A stretch of 64,000 bases of DNA. Origin: Myxococcus guangdongensis (GTDB lineage: Bacteria; Myxococcota; Myxococcia; Myxococcales; Myxococcaceae). Both the position numbers and the translations under genes were made by a program. Numbering within the stretch: the first letter of the stretch is position 1; each line of letters begins with the position of its first letter. Under the pieces are notes generated by a model, which was not told the origin of the DNA, did no database searches, and was given only the letters and a program-made list of their open reading frames with translations. Positions 7,533 to 14,954 of this stretch are shown in pieces. The stretch is taken from assembly GCF_024198255.1 (NCBI RefSeq), contig NZ_JAJVKW010000012.1, forward strand, positions 124,001 to 188,000, given 5' to 3'.

Positions 7533-8627
7533 ATGCCGCTCATCGCCCTGCGTCCCCTGCTCGACTACGCCGCCGCCAACAACTTCGGGGTCGCCGCGCT
7601 CAACGTCAACAACATGGAGCAGATCCAGGCCATCATGGAGGCCGCTCGCGCCACCCAGAGCCCGGCCATCATCCAGGCGTCGCGCGGTGCGCGGAAGTAC
7701 ACCAACGACTTGTTCCTGCGCAACCTGATGCAGGCCGCGGTGGAGCTGTATCCGGAGATTCCGGTGGTCATGCACCAGGACCACGGCAACTCGCCGGAGA
7801 CGTGTATCAGCGCCATCCGCATGGGCTTCACCAGCGTGATGATGGACGGCTCGCTCGAGGACGACGGCAAGACGCCGTCCAGCTACGAGTACAACGTGGC
7901 CGTCACGCGCGAAGTGGTGAACGTGGCGCACCGCTTCGGCGTGTCCGTGGAGGGTGAGCTGGGCGTGCTGGGCTCGCTGGAGCACGGCATGGGCGAGAAG
8001 GAGGACGGCCACGGCGCCGAGGGCAAGCTGACCCTGGACCAGCTGCTCACCGACCCGGACCAGGCGGTGGACTTCGTCAACCGCACGGGCATCGACGCGC
8101 TCGCGGTCGCCATGGGCACCAGCCACGGCGCCTACAAGTTCTCGCGCAAGCCCAGCGGTGATGTGCTCGCGATGAGCCGCATCGAGGAGATCCACAGGAA
8201 GATCCCCAACTGCCACCTGGTGATGCACGGCTCCAGCTCCGTGCCCAAGGAGCTGTGCGACATCATCAACGCCAACGGGGGCCGCATCAAGGAGACCTAC
8301 GGCGTGCCGGTGGAGGAGATTCAGCGCGGCATCCGCGCGGGCGTGCGCAAAATCAACGTCGACACGGACAACCGCCTGGCCATCACCGGCGCCATCCGGA
8401 AGGCCTTCACGGCGAAGCCGGAGGAGTTCGACCCGCGCTACTACCTGACGCCCGCGCGCGCGGCGATGCAGGCCGTGTGCGAGGAGCGCATGAAGCAGTT
8501 CGGTCAGGCGGGCCACGCGAAGAAGGTGCCGCACGTCACGCTGGAGCAGATGGCGCGCGACTACACGGCGGGCAAGTTCGGCGACAACGCGCGCCCGGAC
8601 ACCATCGTCGGCAAGAAGGCCAAGTAG
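7533..8627 (+). CDS. fba: class II fructose-bisphosphate aldolase
   Basis: A 364-residue zinc aldolase that interconverts fructose 1,6-bisphosphate with DHAP and glyceraldehyde 3-phosphate (glycolysis/gluconeogenesis). Visible family motifs are VVMHQDHGNS (first zinc histidine and catalytic region), SVMMDGSLED, VEGELGVLG, AVAMGTSHGAYKF (zinc histidine), LVMHGSSSVP and GVRKINVDTDNRLA. The length and the C-terminal extension after RKAF match the CbbA-type class IIB group. GGAGAG lies 8 nt before the ATG. It stands alone, followed by a strong hairpin at 8638-8675. Confidence 0.94.
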   Translation: MPLIALRPLLDYAAANNFGVAALNVNNMEQIQAIMEAARATQSPAIIQASRGARKYTNDLFLRNLMQAAVELYPEIPVVMHQDHGNSPETCISAIRMGFTSVMMDGSLEDDGKTPSSYEYNVAVTREVVNVAHRFGVSVEGELGVLGSLEHGMGEKEDGHGAEGKLTLDQLLTDPDQAVDFVNRTGIDALAVAMGTSHGAYKFSRKPSGDVLAMSRIEEIHRKIPNCHLVMHGSSSVPKELCDIINANGGRIKETYGVPVEEIQRGIRAGVRKINVDTDNRLAITGAIRKAFTAKPEEFDPRYYLTPARAAMQAVCEERMKQFGQAGHAKKVPHVTLEQMARDYTAGKFGDNARPDTIVGKKAK

Positions 8628-8637
8628 TCACGCCCCT

Positions 8638-8675
8638 TCCGGGGGAGGAACGCGCTGGATGGCGGCTCCCCCGGA
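8638..8675. terminator. hairpin between convergent genes
   Basis: TCCGGGGGAG and CTCCCCCGGA form a perfect 10-bp stem with an 18-nt loop. It lies 11 nt after the fba stop and 27 nt before the stop of the convergent gene at 8702, so it could serve both strands. There is no U tract. Confidence 0.55.
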
Positions 8676-8701
8676 GGAGGGTTCCTGAAGACAGGCGGCG
8701 C

Positions 8702-9184
8702 TCACTTCTCTCCCTGAAGCGACGTCGCCAGGTTCCGTGTCTCGTTCTCCACCTGGTAGTCGGCCACCACCTTCTGGCCTTGCCGGGGAGTCTGCTTCAG
8801 CCTCAGCGCCTGCAGGTCCAGCGGAATGACGGCGCCCTGCTGGTCCTCCTGGATGTAGAGGACGTCGTTGCCCAGTCGCACCACCTCGCCCGAAATCTGC
8901 TTCGTGCGTTTGGGGTCCGGCATCGTGTCCACCTTGGGACCTTGCACGATGGGGACCTGTCCCTGCGTGGGGGTGACGTCCGTGCCAATCATGCCGCCCA
9001 GGTTGAGCGGAGGCAGGACGGAGGCCCGCGTGGTGGTGTTGTCCGTCCCAATCTGGCTCTGCTGGAACTCACGCGAGTCGTTGTTGGGTATCTCCGCGGC
9101 GCCGACGGCGGGCAACAGCAGCGCTCCCGTGGCGGGTACCGCCAGGGCCAGACTCTTCCAGCGACTCCACCTCGTTCGTGTCAT
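8702..9184 (-). CDS. exported protein of unknown function
   Basis: A 160-residue protein with a clear signal peptide: a basic start (MTRTRWSRWK), a hydrophobic run and an AxA-type end (VGAAE). There is no lipobox cysteine, so it is probably periplasmic or secreted. The mature part begins with a low-complexity stretch rich in Asn, Thr and Gln, followed by a compact C-terminal half (ISGEVVRLGNDVLYIQED...). That half resembles the small beta-barrel found in proteins that modulate a surface or envelope property, but no family is assignable. It is convergent with fba and divergent from the NYN gene. Confidence 0.65.
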   Translation of the reverse strand: MTRTRWSRWKSLALAVPATGALLLPAVGAAEIPNNDSREFQQSQIGTDNTTTRASVLPPLNLGGMIGTDVTPTQGQVPIVQGPKVDTMPDPKRTKQISGEVVRLGNDVLYIQEDQQGAVIPLDLQALRLKQTPRQGQKVVADYQVENETRNLATSLQGEK

Positions 9185-9305
9185 GACGCGTGCTCCGGCT
9201 CGGGGGTCCTCGACCCGTTTGCCGAAGCTAGGTCACGCCCCGGCGCTCACGCCTGGAGGGTGCCCCGGCCACCTCCCGGCGGAGCAGGCCGACGCTGTGG
9301 CCTGA

Positions 9306-9324
9306 GTGTTCAGCCGATGAACAC
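9306..9324. promoter_or_regulatory. 7+7 bp inverted repeat in a divergent intergenic region
   Basis: GTGTTCA and TGAACAC are separated by 5 nt. The repeat lies between the divergent genes starting at 9184 and 9430, about 105 nt upstream of the NYN gene. A TAGGGT hexamer follows at 9350. It is operator-like; function inferred from position only. Confidence 0.35.
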
Positions 9325-9429
9325 CCGCGCCCCAGGCCCGTGGGAACAGGCTAGGGTGCACCCGCAAGGCCCGGCGGGCGCCCTTCCGGACGGAAGACGC
9401 GCCGGGGCGCCCTACCGCAGAGGCCTCAC

Positions 9430-10422
9430 GTGAACGGTCGGACCAACGAGCACCGCATCGCCCTCTTTCTCGACTTCGAGAACCTCGTCACCAACACAGG
9501 CATCAGCGCCTCCAACTTCGACCTCCAGCCCTCGCTCGACCGACTGCTGGAGAAGGGCAAGGTGGTCTTCCGCCGCGCCTACTGTGACTGGTCGCGCTTC
9601 AGCGACGCGAAGATTGGCCTGCACCGGTTCGGCGTGGAGCTCATCGACGTGCCGCCCTCCACGCGCGCGGGCAAGAACGGCGCGGACATGCGCCTGGTCA
9701 TCGACGCGCTGGAGCTGTGCTACGCGCGCGAGAGCATCGACACGTTCGTCATCGCCTCCGGCGACAGTGATTTCTGCCCGCTGGCGTACAAGCTGCGCGA
9801 GAACGGCCGCACCGTCATCGGGCTGGCGGTGAAGGAGTCCACCTCCCCCCTGTTCGTCAACGCGTGCGACGAGTTCATCTACCTGCGCACGCGGCAGCGC
9901 TCGGAGAAGAACGACAAGGGCGACAAGGGTCGTCACGGTGGAGCGGCCGAGGAGGCGGGGCACGGCAAGCGCGGCCGGCACGGGCGCGACTCCGGAGGCA
10001 AGGGCGGCAAGGCGGAGGCCGACAAGCAGGCGTCGTCGGGCGGCAAGGCCCACGCCAAGTCGGACGTGCCGCAGATTGCCCGCGAGGTGGTGCAGAACCT
10101 GCTGGCTCGCGCGACGGGCCCGGTGAACCCCTCGCTCATCAAGGAGACCATCGTCCGCAAGGAGCCCGACTTCGACGAGAGCGAGTACGGCTTCGCCACC
10201 TTCGCCAAGCTGCTCGCCGCGCTGGAGCAGGAGGGCGTGCTGCGCCGCATCCAGCAGGGCCGCCAGTGGTACGTGGTGGGCGCCGACGCGGACCTGGGCC
10301 ACGGCGGCGACACCAAGGAGCCCAAGGAGTCCAAGGGCAAGAAGCACGGCAAGGGCCGCGTCGAGGAGGTCGAGGAGGAGCTGGAGTCCTACCCCGACCC
10401 GGATGAGGACGACGGGCTGTAG
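9430..10422 (+). CDS. NYN-domain ribonuclease candidate with C-terminal OST-HTH/LOTUS domain
   Basis: A 330-residue protein. Residues about 8-155 form a NYN (PIN-like) nuclease domain with the conserved acidic residues in ALFLDFENL, GADMRLVIDAL and IASGDSDFCPL. A charged Gly/Lys/His-rich linker (about 155-210) joins it to a winged-helix OST-HTH/LOTUS module (about 215-287: IAREVVQNLL ... FATFAKLLAALEQEGVLRRI), followed by an acidic tail. NYN domains cleave RNA with divalent metal, and LOTUS domains bind RNA (family knowledge), so an RNA-processing or RNA-decay role is likely. The GTG start at 9430 is supported by AGAGG 6 nt upstream. It is a single-gene unit ending at the hairpin 10430-10462. 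Confidence 0.82.
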   Translation: MNGRTNEHRIALFLDFENLVTNTGISASNFDLQPSLDRLLEKGKVVFRRAYCDWSRFSDAKIGLHRFGVELIDVPPSTRAGKNGADMRLVIDALELCYARESIDTFVIASGDSDFCPLAYKLRENGRTVIGLAVKESTSPLFVNACDEFIYLRTRQRSEKNDKGDKGRHGGAAEEAGHGKRGRHGRDSGGKGGKAEADKQASSGGKAHAKSDVPQIAREVVQNLLARATGPVNPSLIKETIVRKEPDFDESEYGFATFAKLLAALEQEGVLRRIQQGRQWYVVGADADLGHGGDTKEPKESKGKKHGKGRVEEVEEELESYPDPDEDDGL

Positions 10423-10429
10423 GAGCGAT

Positions 10430-10462
10430 GACCCGCGGGCGGTGCGAACCGTCCCGCGGGTC
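10430..10462 (+). terminator. hairpin with GCGA tetraloop after the NYN gene
   Basis: The stem is GACCCGCGGG / CCCGCGGGTC, continued by CGGT / ACCG closing a GCGA (GNRA-type) tetraloop, with a single unpaired T on the right arm. It begins 7 nt after the stop codon. The 14 paired bases make it one of the strongest hairpins in the window; no U tract follows. Confidence 0.65.
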
Positions 10463-10542
10463 AAGCAACGGGGAACGAGTCAGCTGGAAGGGTCAGGATT
10501 TCTATTTTGGGTTCTAGAAAGTAGGGCCGCCTTCCCCCTGCG

Positions 10543-10941
10543 GTGGAGTCACTCCGACGTGCTCCAAGTACTTTCTTCATTCCCCTGACATTCAATCGCT
10601 GTGTTTCCTTTCTTCTGGGTTTCAATTCCGCCCAGGGAGGAGGACTCCTCTTCGGCTTTCGTGAATGGTTGATCGTCAAGCTCGGCAAGGAGCTCAACGC
10701 GGGATGGCCCGAGTTCATCATCCAGCTCGCGCTCAAGGCGGGCAGGCCTTCCTTCGATCCCAATGAGAAGTCCGAGGAGAATACGGCCTATCTCCTGGAC
10801 ACACTGGACCTCTTCCTCGCCGAACGAAGTACCGATACGGGAGCCAGAGCCATCTTCCTTCCTCGTCGAGTCCAGCCACCTCTGGGTGGCGGACCAGGGT
10901 CTCAGCACGCGCTCTGTTCCCCAGGACAAGGTCGAGACTGA
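10543..10941 (+). pseudogene. probable frameshifted remnant of a small unknown gene
   Basis: From about 10660 the frame encodes a protein-like segment (REWLIVKLGKELNAGWPEF ... AYLLDTLDLFLAERSTDTG), with helical character and normal codon bias. At 10855-10862 there is a tandem TTCC-TTCC. Removing one 4-base copy would join GARAIFL to the sensible continuation VESSHLWVADQGLSTRS in another frame, whereas the present frame goes on with the low-quality PRRVQPPLGGGPG. The upstream part (10480-10640) is unusually A+T-rich for this genome and gives no convincing start. I read this as a decayed gene. Family unknown. Confidence 0.4.
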
Positions 10942-10949
10942 AAGAGGCG

Positions 10950-11201
10950 ATGATGGTGACGAAGGAGAAGCAACGCGGCGCCCTGCTCGCGCTCAATTCC
11001 ATCCTGGTCCTGTCGAGGAGCCTCGCGCACGAGGGGAGGAGCCACGACCTCGCCATCATCCTCGATATCACCGAGTACCTGCCGATGCTCATGCTCGAGT
11101 CCGAGGATAGGACCGGGGTGTTCCGCGAGCAGCTCGTCGACCTCGCGCGACGGTACCCGGTCTTCGCGCACGCATTGGAGCGCTTCGACGGGGTGGATTG
11201 A
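10950..11201 (+). CDS. small helical protein of unknown function
   Basis: An 83-residue protein beginning MMVTKEKQRGALLALNSIL, strongly helical and leucine-rich, without signal peptide or cysteines. GAAAGAGG lies just upstream of the ATG at 10950. It follows the frameshifted remnant by 8 nt, in another frame, so it may be either a real second gene of a former two-gene unit or the detached C-terminus of one longer protein. I cannot assign a family. Confidence 0.5.
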   Translation: MMVTKEKQRGALLALNSILVLSRSLAHEGRSHDLAIILDITEYLPMLMLESEDRTGVFREQLVDLARRYPVFAHALERFDGVD

Positions 11202-11267
11202 CCCGATGCCCTCTTCGCGCCGCGCGCATACGTCAGCGAGCAATCAGTCGAAGCGTCCAGGCGACGC

Positions 11268-11750
11268 ATGACGAACCCCGACCCTGCGTCCACCCCGCGC
11301 AGACGCGTGCTGCGCTTCCGCGTCGCGGGCTATTTCCGGGAGCTCTCCTCCGATGATTCTGGAGAGCCCTCACGGGTGGACACGCCTTCCATCGTGGAAG
11401 CGCGCGGGAAGCTGTCAGAGGCGCACCGCATCCGCGCCGCGCCCTACCTGGGGGGCGGCCGGGTGTTCGTCGTCTCCAGTGGCTTCGAGAACGACTGGTT
11501 CCGCGGCACCCAGCACATCGCCGAGCGCATCAGCCGGACCGATGGCTCCTGGATATGGCCGGACAGCCTGGCCCACTACGTGGCCATCCACCGCGTGGCA
11601 CTCCCCGAGGAATTCCTCCAACACATGCAGTCCCACCAGTGGGCCTGTCCCTTCCTCACCGATGAGGAGATGAGCGCCTTCGGCGATGTGGTCTCGGAAG
11701 ACCTCAGGAATCTCCAGAAGTTACGGCGACGTCACCGACGTCCCGTGTGA
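11268..11750 (+). CDS. hypothetical protein
   Basis: A 160-residue soluble protein with no signal peptide or membrane segment. It begins with a basic strand (RRRVLRFRVAGYFREL), has a glycine-rich turn (APYLGGGRVFVVSSGFEN), an aromatic middle (GSWIWPDSLAHYVAIHR) and a basic tail (KLRRRHRRPV). I do not recognise the family. It lies in the same patch of small unknown genes as 10543-11201. The ATG at 11268 is the first in frame and has weak ribosome-binding complementarity (CAGGCGA). Confidence 0.55.
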   Translation: MTNPDPASTPRRRVLRFRVAGYFRELSSDDSGEPSRVDTPSIVEARGKLSEAHRIRAAPYLGGGRVFVVSSGFENDWFRGTQHIAERISRTDGSWIWPDSLAHYVAIHRVALPEEFLQHMQSHQWACPFLTDEEMSAFGDVVSEDLRNLQKLRRRHRRPV

Positions 11751-11903
11751 CGTCTTCCGCTACGAATCCGCCGTTTTTGTGACGGCCCACGCTACAGCGC
11801 TTCCGGTGTTGGCCTGGAAGACGTCGTTGGCACGCCCACTGCTCTGTGCGGGCTCGCCGGGTTTTCAAATCCCCCAACCGGCCCTCACCGCGGAGCATCC
11901 AAC

Positions 11904-14873
11904 ATGTCACAGGGTCATTTCCGCCGACGCCTCACCCAGGCGTTGGTGCTGATGGGCGTCTGCAGCGCGCCCTCGGCGTTCGCCGTCGTCCAAGGCTCGG
12001 AGGGCGTGCGCAGCCACGACGCCCGCGTCACCCACAACCAGGGCCTGCGCCAGGGCCTCAGCGCGAAGCAGCAGGACAAGGCGGCCCAGCTTCGCAAGAG
12101 CGTGCCCGAGCTGCGCGTGGAGCACGACGCCACCACGGGCCTCGTCCGCTCGCTGGTCAACCCCGTGGGCGCGCTGACCTCCCCCCTCAAGGGTGACGCG
12201 CTCGCCGTGGGCCTCACCTTCGTGCAGAACCAGCGGGAGCTGCTCGGCCTGGAGCTCAAGGACCTGGCCAGCCTGGAGGTCACCGACCGCGTCTACTCGC
12301 GTCAGACGGGCATCACCCACCTCTACCTGCGCCAGACGCACGAGGGCCTGCCCCTCTACAACGGCCAGCTCCAAATCAACGTCGACAGCCAGGGCCGCGT
12401 GCTCAGCGTGCACAGCGACTTCCTGCCGTCGCTGGCCCAGAGCATCGCCAGCATCCAGCCCCGCCTGGGCGCCGCCGCCGCCGTCACCGGCGCCGCGCGT
12501 CACCTCGGCCTGAAGATGGCCACCGCGCCCCGCGCGCTGGAGAAGGAGGCCGGCCCCCGTCAGCGCACCCGCGTGGAGCAGTCCGGCCTGTCCACCGAGC
12601 CCATCGACGCCCAGCTCGCGCTGTTGCCCGTGCGCCCCGGTGACGCCCGGCTGGTGTGGAACTTCCAGGTCCACACCCCCGACAGCAAGCACGTCTACGA
12701 CATGACGGTGGACGCCAACACCGGCGAGGTGTGGACGCGCTTCGACTGGACGGCCTCGGACGCGTACTCCGTCTACCGGCGCCCGGTGGAGAGCCCCATC
12801 CACAACACGCCGCTGCCGCCGATGGACGGCCGGCTGAGCCTGCTCAACCCCGCCAACCTCATCGCGTCACCCTACGGCTGGCACGACACCAACGGCGTCC
12901 CCGGGGCCGAGTACACCATCCACCGCGGCAACAACGTCCACGCCTACGACGACTCGGCCAACGCCGACGTGCCGCCCCTGCTGCAGCCCGACTGCGGCAC
13001 CGGCCTCACCTGCAGCTTCCTGCTGGACCTGACCCAGGACCCGTCCACGTACAAGCCGGCGGCCATCACCAACCTGTTCTACTGGAACAACATCATCCAC
13101 GACATCCAGTACCAGTACGGGTTCGACGAGGCGGCCGGCAACTTCCAGCACAACACCTACGGCAACGGGGGCCTGGGCAACGACTCCGTGCGCGCCGAGG
13201 CGCAGGACGGCTACGGCCTCAACAACGCCTACTTCACGTCTCCGCCGGACGGGCAGCGCCCGCGCATGGAGATGTTCGTCTGGAACCAGACCTTCCCCCG
13301 CCGCGACGGTGACTTGGACAGCGGCATCATCGTGCACGAGTACGGGCACGGCATCTCCAACCGCCAGGTGGGTGGTCCCAGCAACGCCAACTGCCTGCAG
13401 AACAACCAGCAGCCGGGCGAGGGCATCAGCGACTTCCTGGCGCTGATGTACACCGCGCGCCCCACGGACACCGGGCCGCAGGGCCGCGGCATGGGCACCT
13501 ACGCCATGGGCCAGCCCACCACGGGCCTGGGCATCCGCACCAAGCGCTACAGCACCAACCAGACGGTGAACAACTGGACCTACGCCAGCATCAACGGCAT
13601 GGCCGTGCCGCACGGCGTGGGCTCCGTCTTCGCGCAGGCGATGTGGGAGGCCTACTGGTCGCTGGTGGACCGCTGGGGCTTCAGCACCAACCTGTACAAC
13701 GCGGCGGGCGGCGCCGGTAACCAGCGCATGATGCTGTACTTCAACGAGGGCCTGAAGAACACGCCCTGCGGCCCCACCTTCACCCAGGTGCGCGACGGCA
13801 TCATCACGGCCGCGACGGCGCTGAACAACGGCGAGGACGTGTGCCGGCTGTGGACGGCCTTCGCCGACTTCGGCCTGGGCGTGGACGCCAACTCCGTGGG
13901 CCCCGCCAGCACCGCGCCCGTCAACGGCTTCAACGTGCCGGCCGCGTGCAAGACGGACGTGTGGGGCAAGGACAAGCCGTGGGACACGGGCGCCGAGCCG
14001 GACCCGGCCACCGCGGCCAACGGCATGTGGGAGAGCGAGGACATCTGGGTGCGCACGACGGCGACGCCCGGTCCGCACGAGAACCCGGAGGCCGGTCAGC
14101 CCAACTTCGTGCACGTGAAGGTGCGCAACCGCAGCGCGGTGGACGCGCACAACGTGGTGGTGAAGGTGTACGGCACCGCCGCGGCCACCAGCACCTCGTG
14201 GCCCAGCCTGTGGACGGAGCTGGGCGAGGCCAAGGTGGTGTACCTGCCGGCCGGCGCGGATGACGAGGTGGTGGTGCAGTGGAACCCGGCCGCCGCGGGC
14301 CACTACTGCCTGCTGGCGCGGCTGGTGACTCGGGCCGACCCGATGACGACGGCGGAGATTGGCAACCCCGACTACAACACCCGCCAGAACAACAACATCA
14401 TCTGGCGCAACACCAACGTGGTGAACCTCATCCCGTTCGGCTTCTCCGACGCCACGTTCATCCTGCGCAACACGCTGACGGAAGGCCGCCTGTTCAACCT
14501 GCGCTTCCAGGACCGCACCGTGGAGGCCAAGCGCCCGCTGCTCGAGCGCGGCGGAATCGTGGTGGACCTGGGCCGCGAGCTGATGGAGCACTGGAAGAAG
14601 CACGGCGGCGAGCTGGAGGGCCTGGAGCAGGTCGGCGAGACGCGCTTCCAGGTCGTGGACCCGACCAAGGCCCGCATCGGCATCCACCTGGAGCCCGAGC
14701 AGGAGTTCCCCGTGGGCCTCCAGTTCCGGGACCGCGAGTGGAAGGAAGGCAAGCAGACCGACGAGTTCGTGCAGTACGAGTTCGCGGCCGTGCTCGAGGA
14801 CCCCAAGCACGAGGAGGCCAAGACGCGGGACATCGGCGGCGTGACCTACTACGTGCGCATGTCCGCGCAGTAA
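11904..14873 (+). CDS. secreted M36-family (fungalysin) metallopeptidase
   Basis: A 989-residue secreted zinc protease. Signal peptide at residues 1-27 (ends SAFA). An FTP-type propeptide follows (about 90-270, with ITHLYLRQTHEGLPLYNGQL). The catalytic domain has HEYGHGISN (HExxH at 478-482) and the downstream glutamate ligand in GEGISDFLAL (about 506), both typical of fungalysin. After about residue 680 there is an extra C-terminal region with a CARDB-like beta-sandwich (VHVKVRNRSAVDAHNVVVKV) and a tail of unknown fold. Such enzymes degrade extracellular protein, which fits a predatory bacterium. GGAG lies about 8 nt before the ATG. It is convergent with the gene at 14955. Confidence 0.9.
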   Translation: MSQGHFRRRLTQALVLMGVCSAPSAFAVVQGSEGVRSHDARVTHNQGLRQGLSAKQQDKAAQLRKSVPELRVEHDATTGLVRSLVNPVGALTSPLKGDALAVGLTFVQNQRELLGLELKDLASLEVTDRVYSRQTGITHLYLRQTHEGLPLYNGQLQINVDSQGRVLSVHSDFLPSLAQSIASIQPRLGAAAAVTGAARHLGLKMATAPRALEKEAGPRQRTRVEQSGLSTEPIDAQLALLPVRPGDARLVWNFQVHTPDSKHVYDMTVDANTGEVWTRFDWTASDAYSVYRRPVESPIHNTPLPPMDGRLSLLNPANLIASPYGWHDTNGVPGAEYTIHRGNNVHAYDDSANADVPPLLQPDCGTGLTCSFLLDLTQDPSTYKPAAITNLFYWNNIIHDIQYQYGFDEAAGNFQHNTYGNGGLGNDSVRAEAQDGYGLNNAYFTSPPDGQRPRMEMFVWNQTFPRRDGDLDSGIIVHEYGHGISNRQVGGPSNANCLQNNQQPGEGISDFLALMYTARPTDTGPQGRGMGTYAMGQPTTGLGIRTKRYSTNQTVNNWTYASINGMAVPHGVGSVFAQAMWEAYWSLVDRWGFSTNLYNAAGGAGNQRMMLYFNEGLKNTPCGPTFTQVRDGIITAATALNNGEDVCRLWTAFADFGLGVDANSVGPASTAPVNGFNVPAACKTDVWGKDKPWDTGAEPDPATAANGMWESEDIWVRTTATPGPHENPEAGQPNFVHVKVRNRSAVDAHNVVVKVYGTAAATSTSWPSLWTELGEAKVVYLPAGADDEVVVQWNPAAAGHYCLLARLVTRADPMTTAEIGNPDYNTRQNNNIIWRNTNVVNLIPFGFSDATFILRNTLTEGRLFNLRFQDRTVEAKRPLLERGGIVVDLGRELMEHWKKHGGELEGLEQVGETRFQVVDPTKARIGIHLEPEQEFPVGLQFRDREWKEGKQTDEFVQYEFAAVLEDPKHEEAKTRDIGGVTYYVRMSAQ

Positions 14874-14880
14874 GCCGCGT

Positions 14881-14945
14881 CGGCCTCACGTGAGGCCGGG
14901 GTGAAGCACACGGGGCCGGGTGGAGCCATCAAGGGCCACCCGGCC
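14881..14945. terminator. two consecutive hairpins between convergent genes
   Basis: The first is the 18-bp palindrome CGGCCTCAC/GTGAGGCCG at 14881-14898. The second pairs GGCCGGGTGG (14914-14923) with CCACCCGGCC (14936-14945) around a 12-nt loop. They fill the gap between the M36 protease stop and the stop of the gene at 14955, a bidirectional terminator arrangement. Confidence 0.6.
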
Positions 14946-14954
14946 TTCGTCGTC

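Noticed and set aside
10733..11293. 186-codon minus-strand open frame over the small-gene patch
   Set aside because: Parts look protein-like, but Ser/Arg/Cys-rich runs dominate and there is no ribosome-binding site; I prefer the plus-strand reading.
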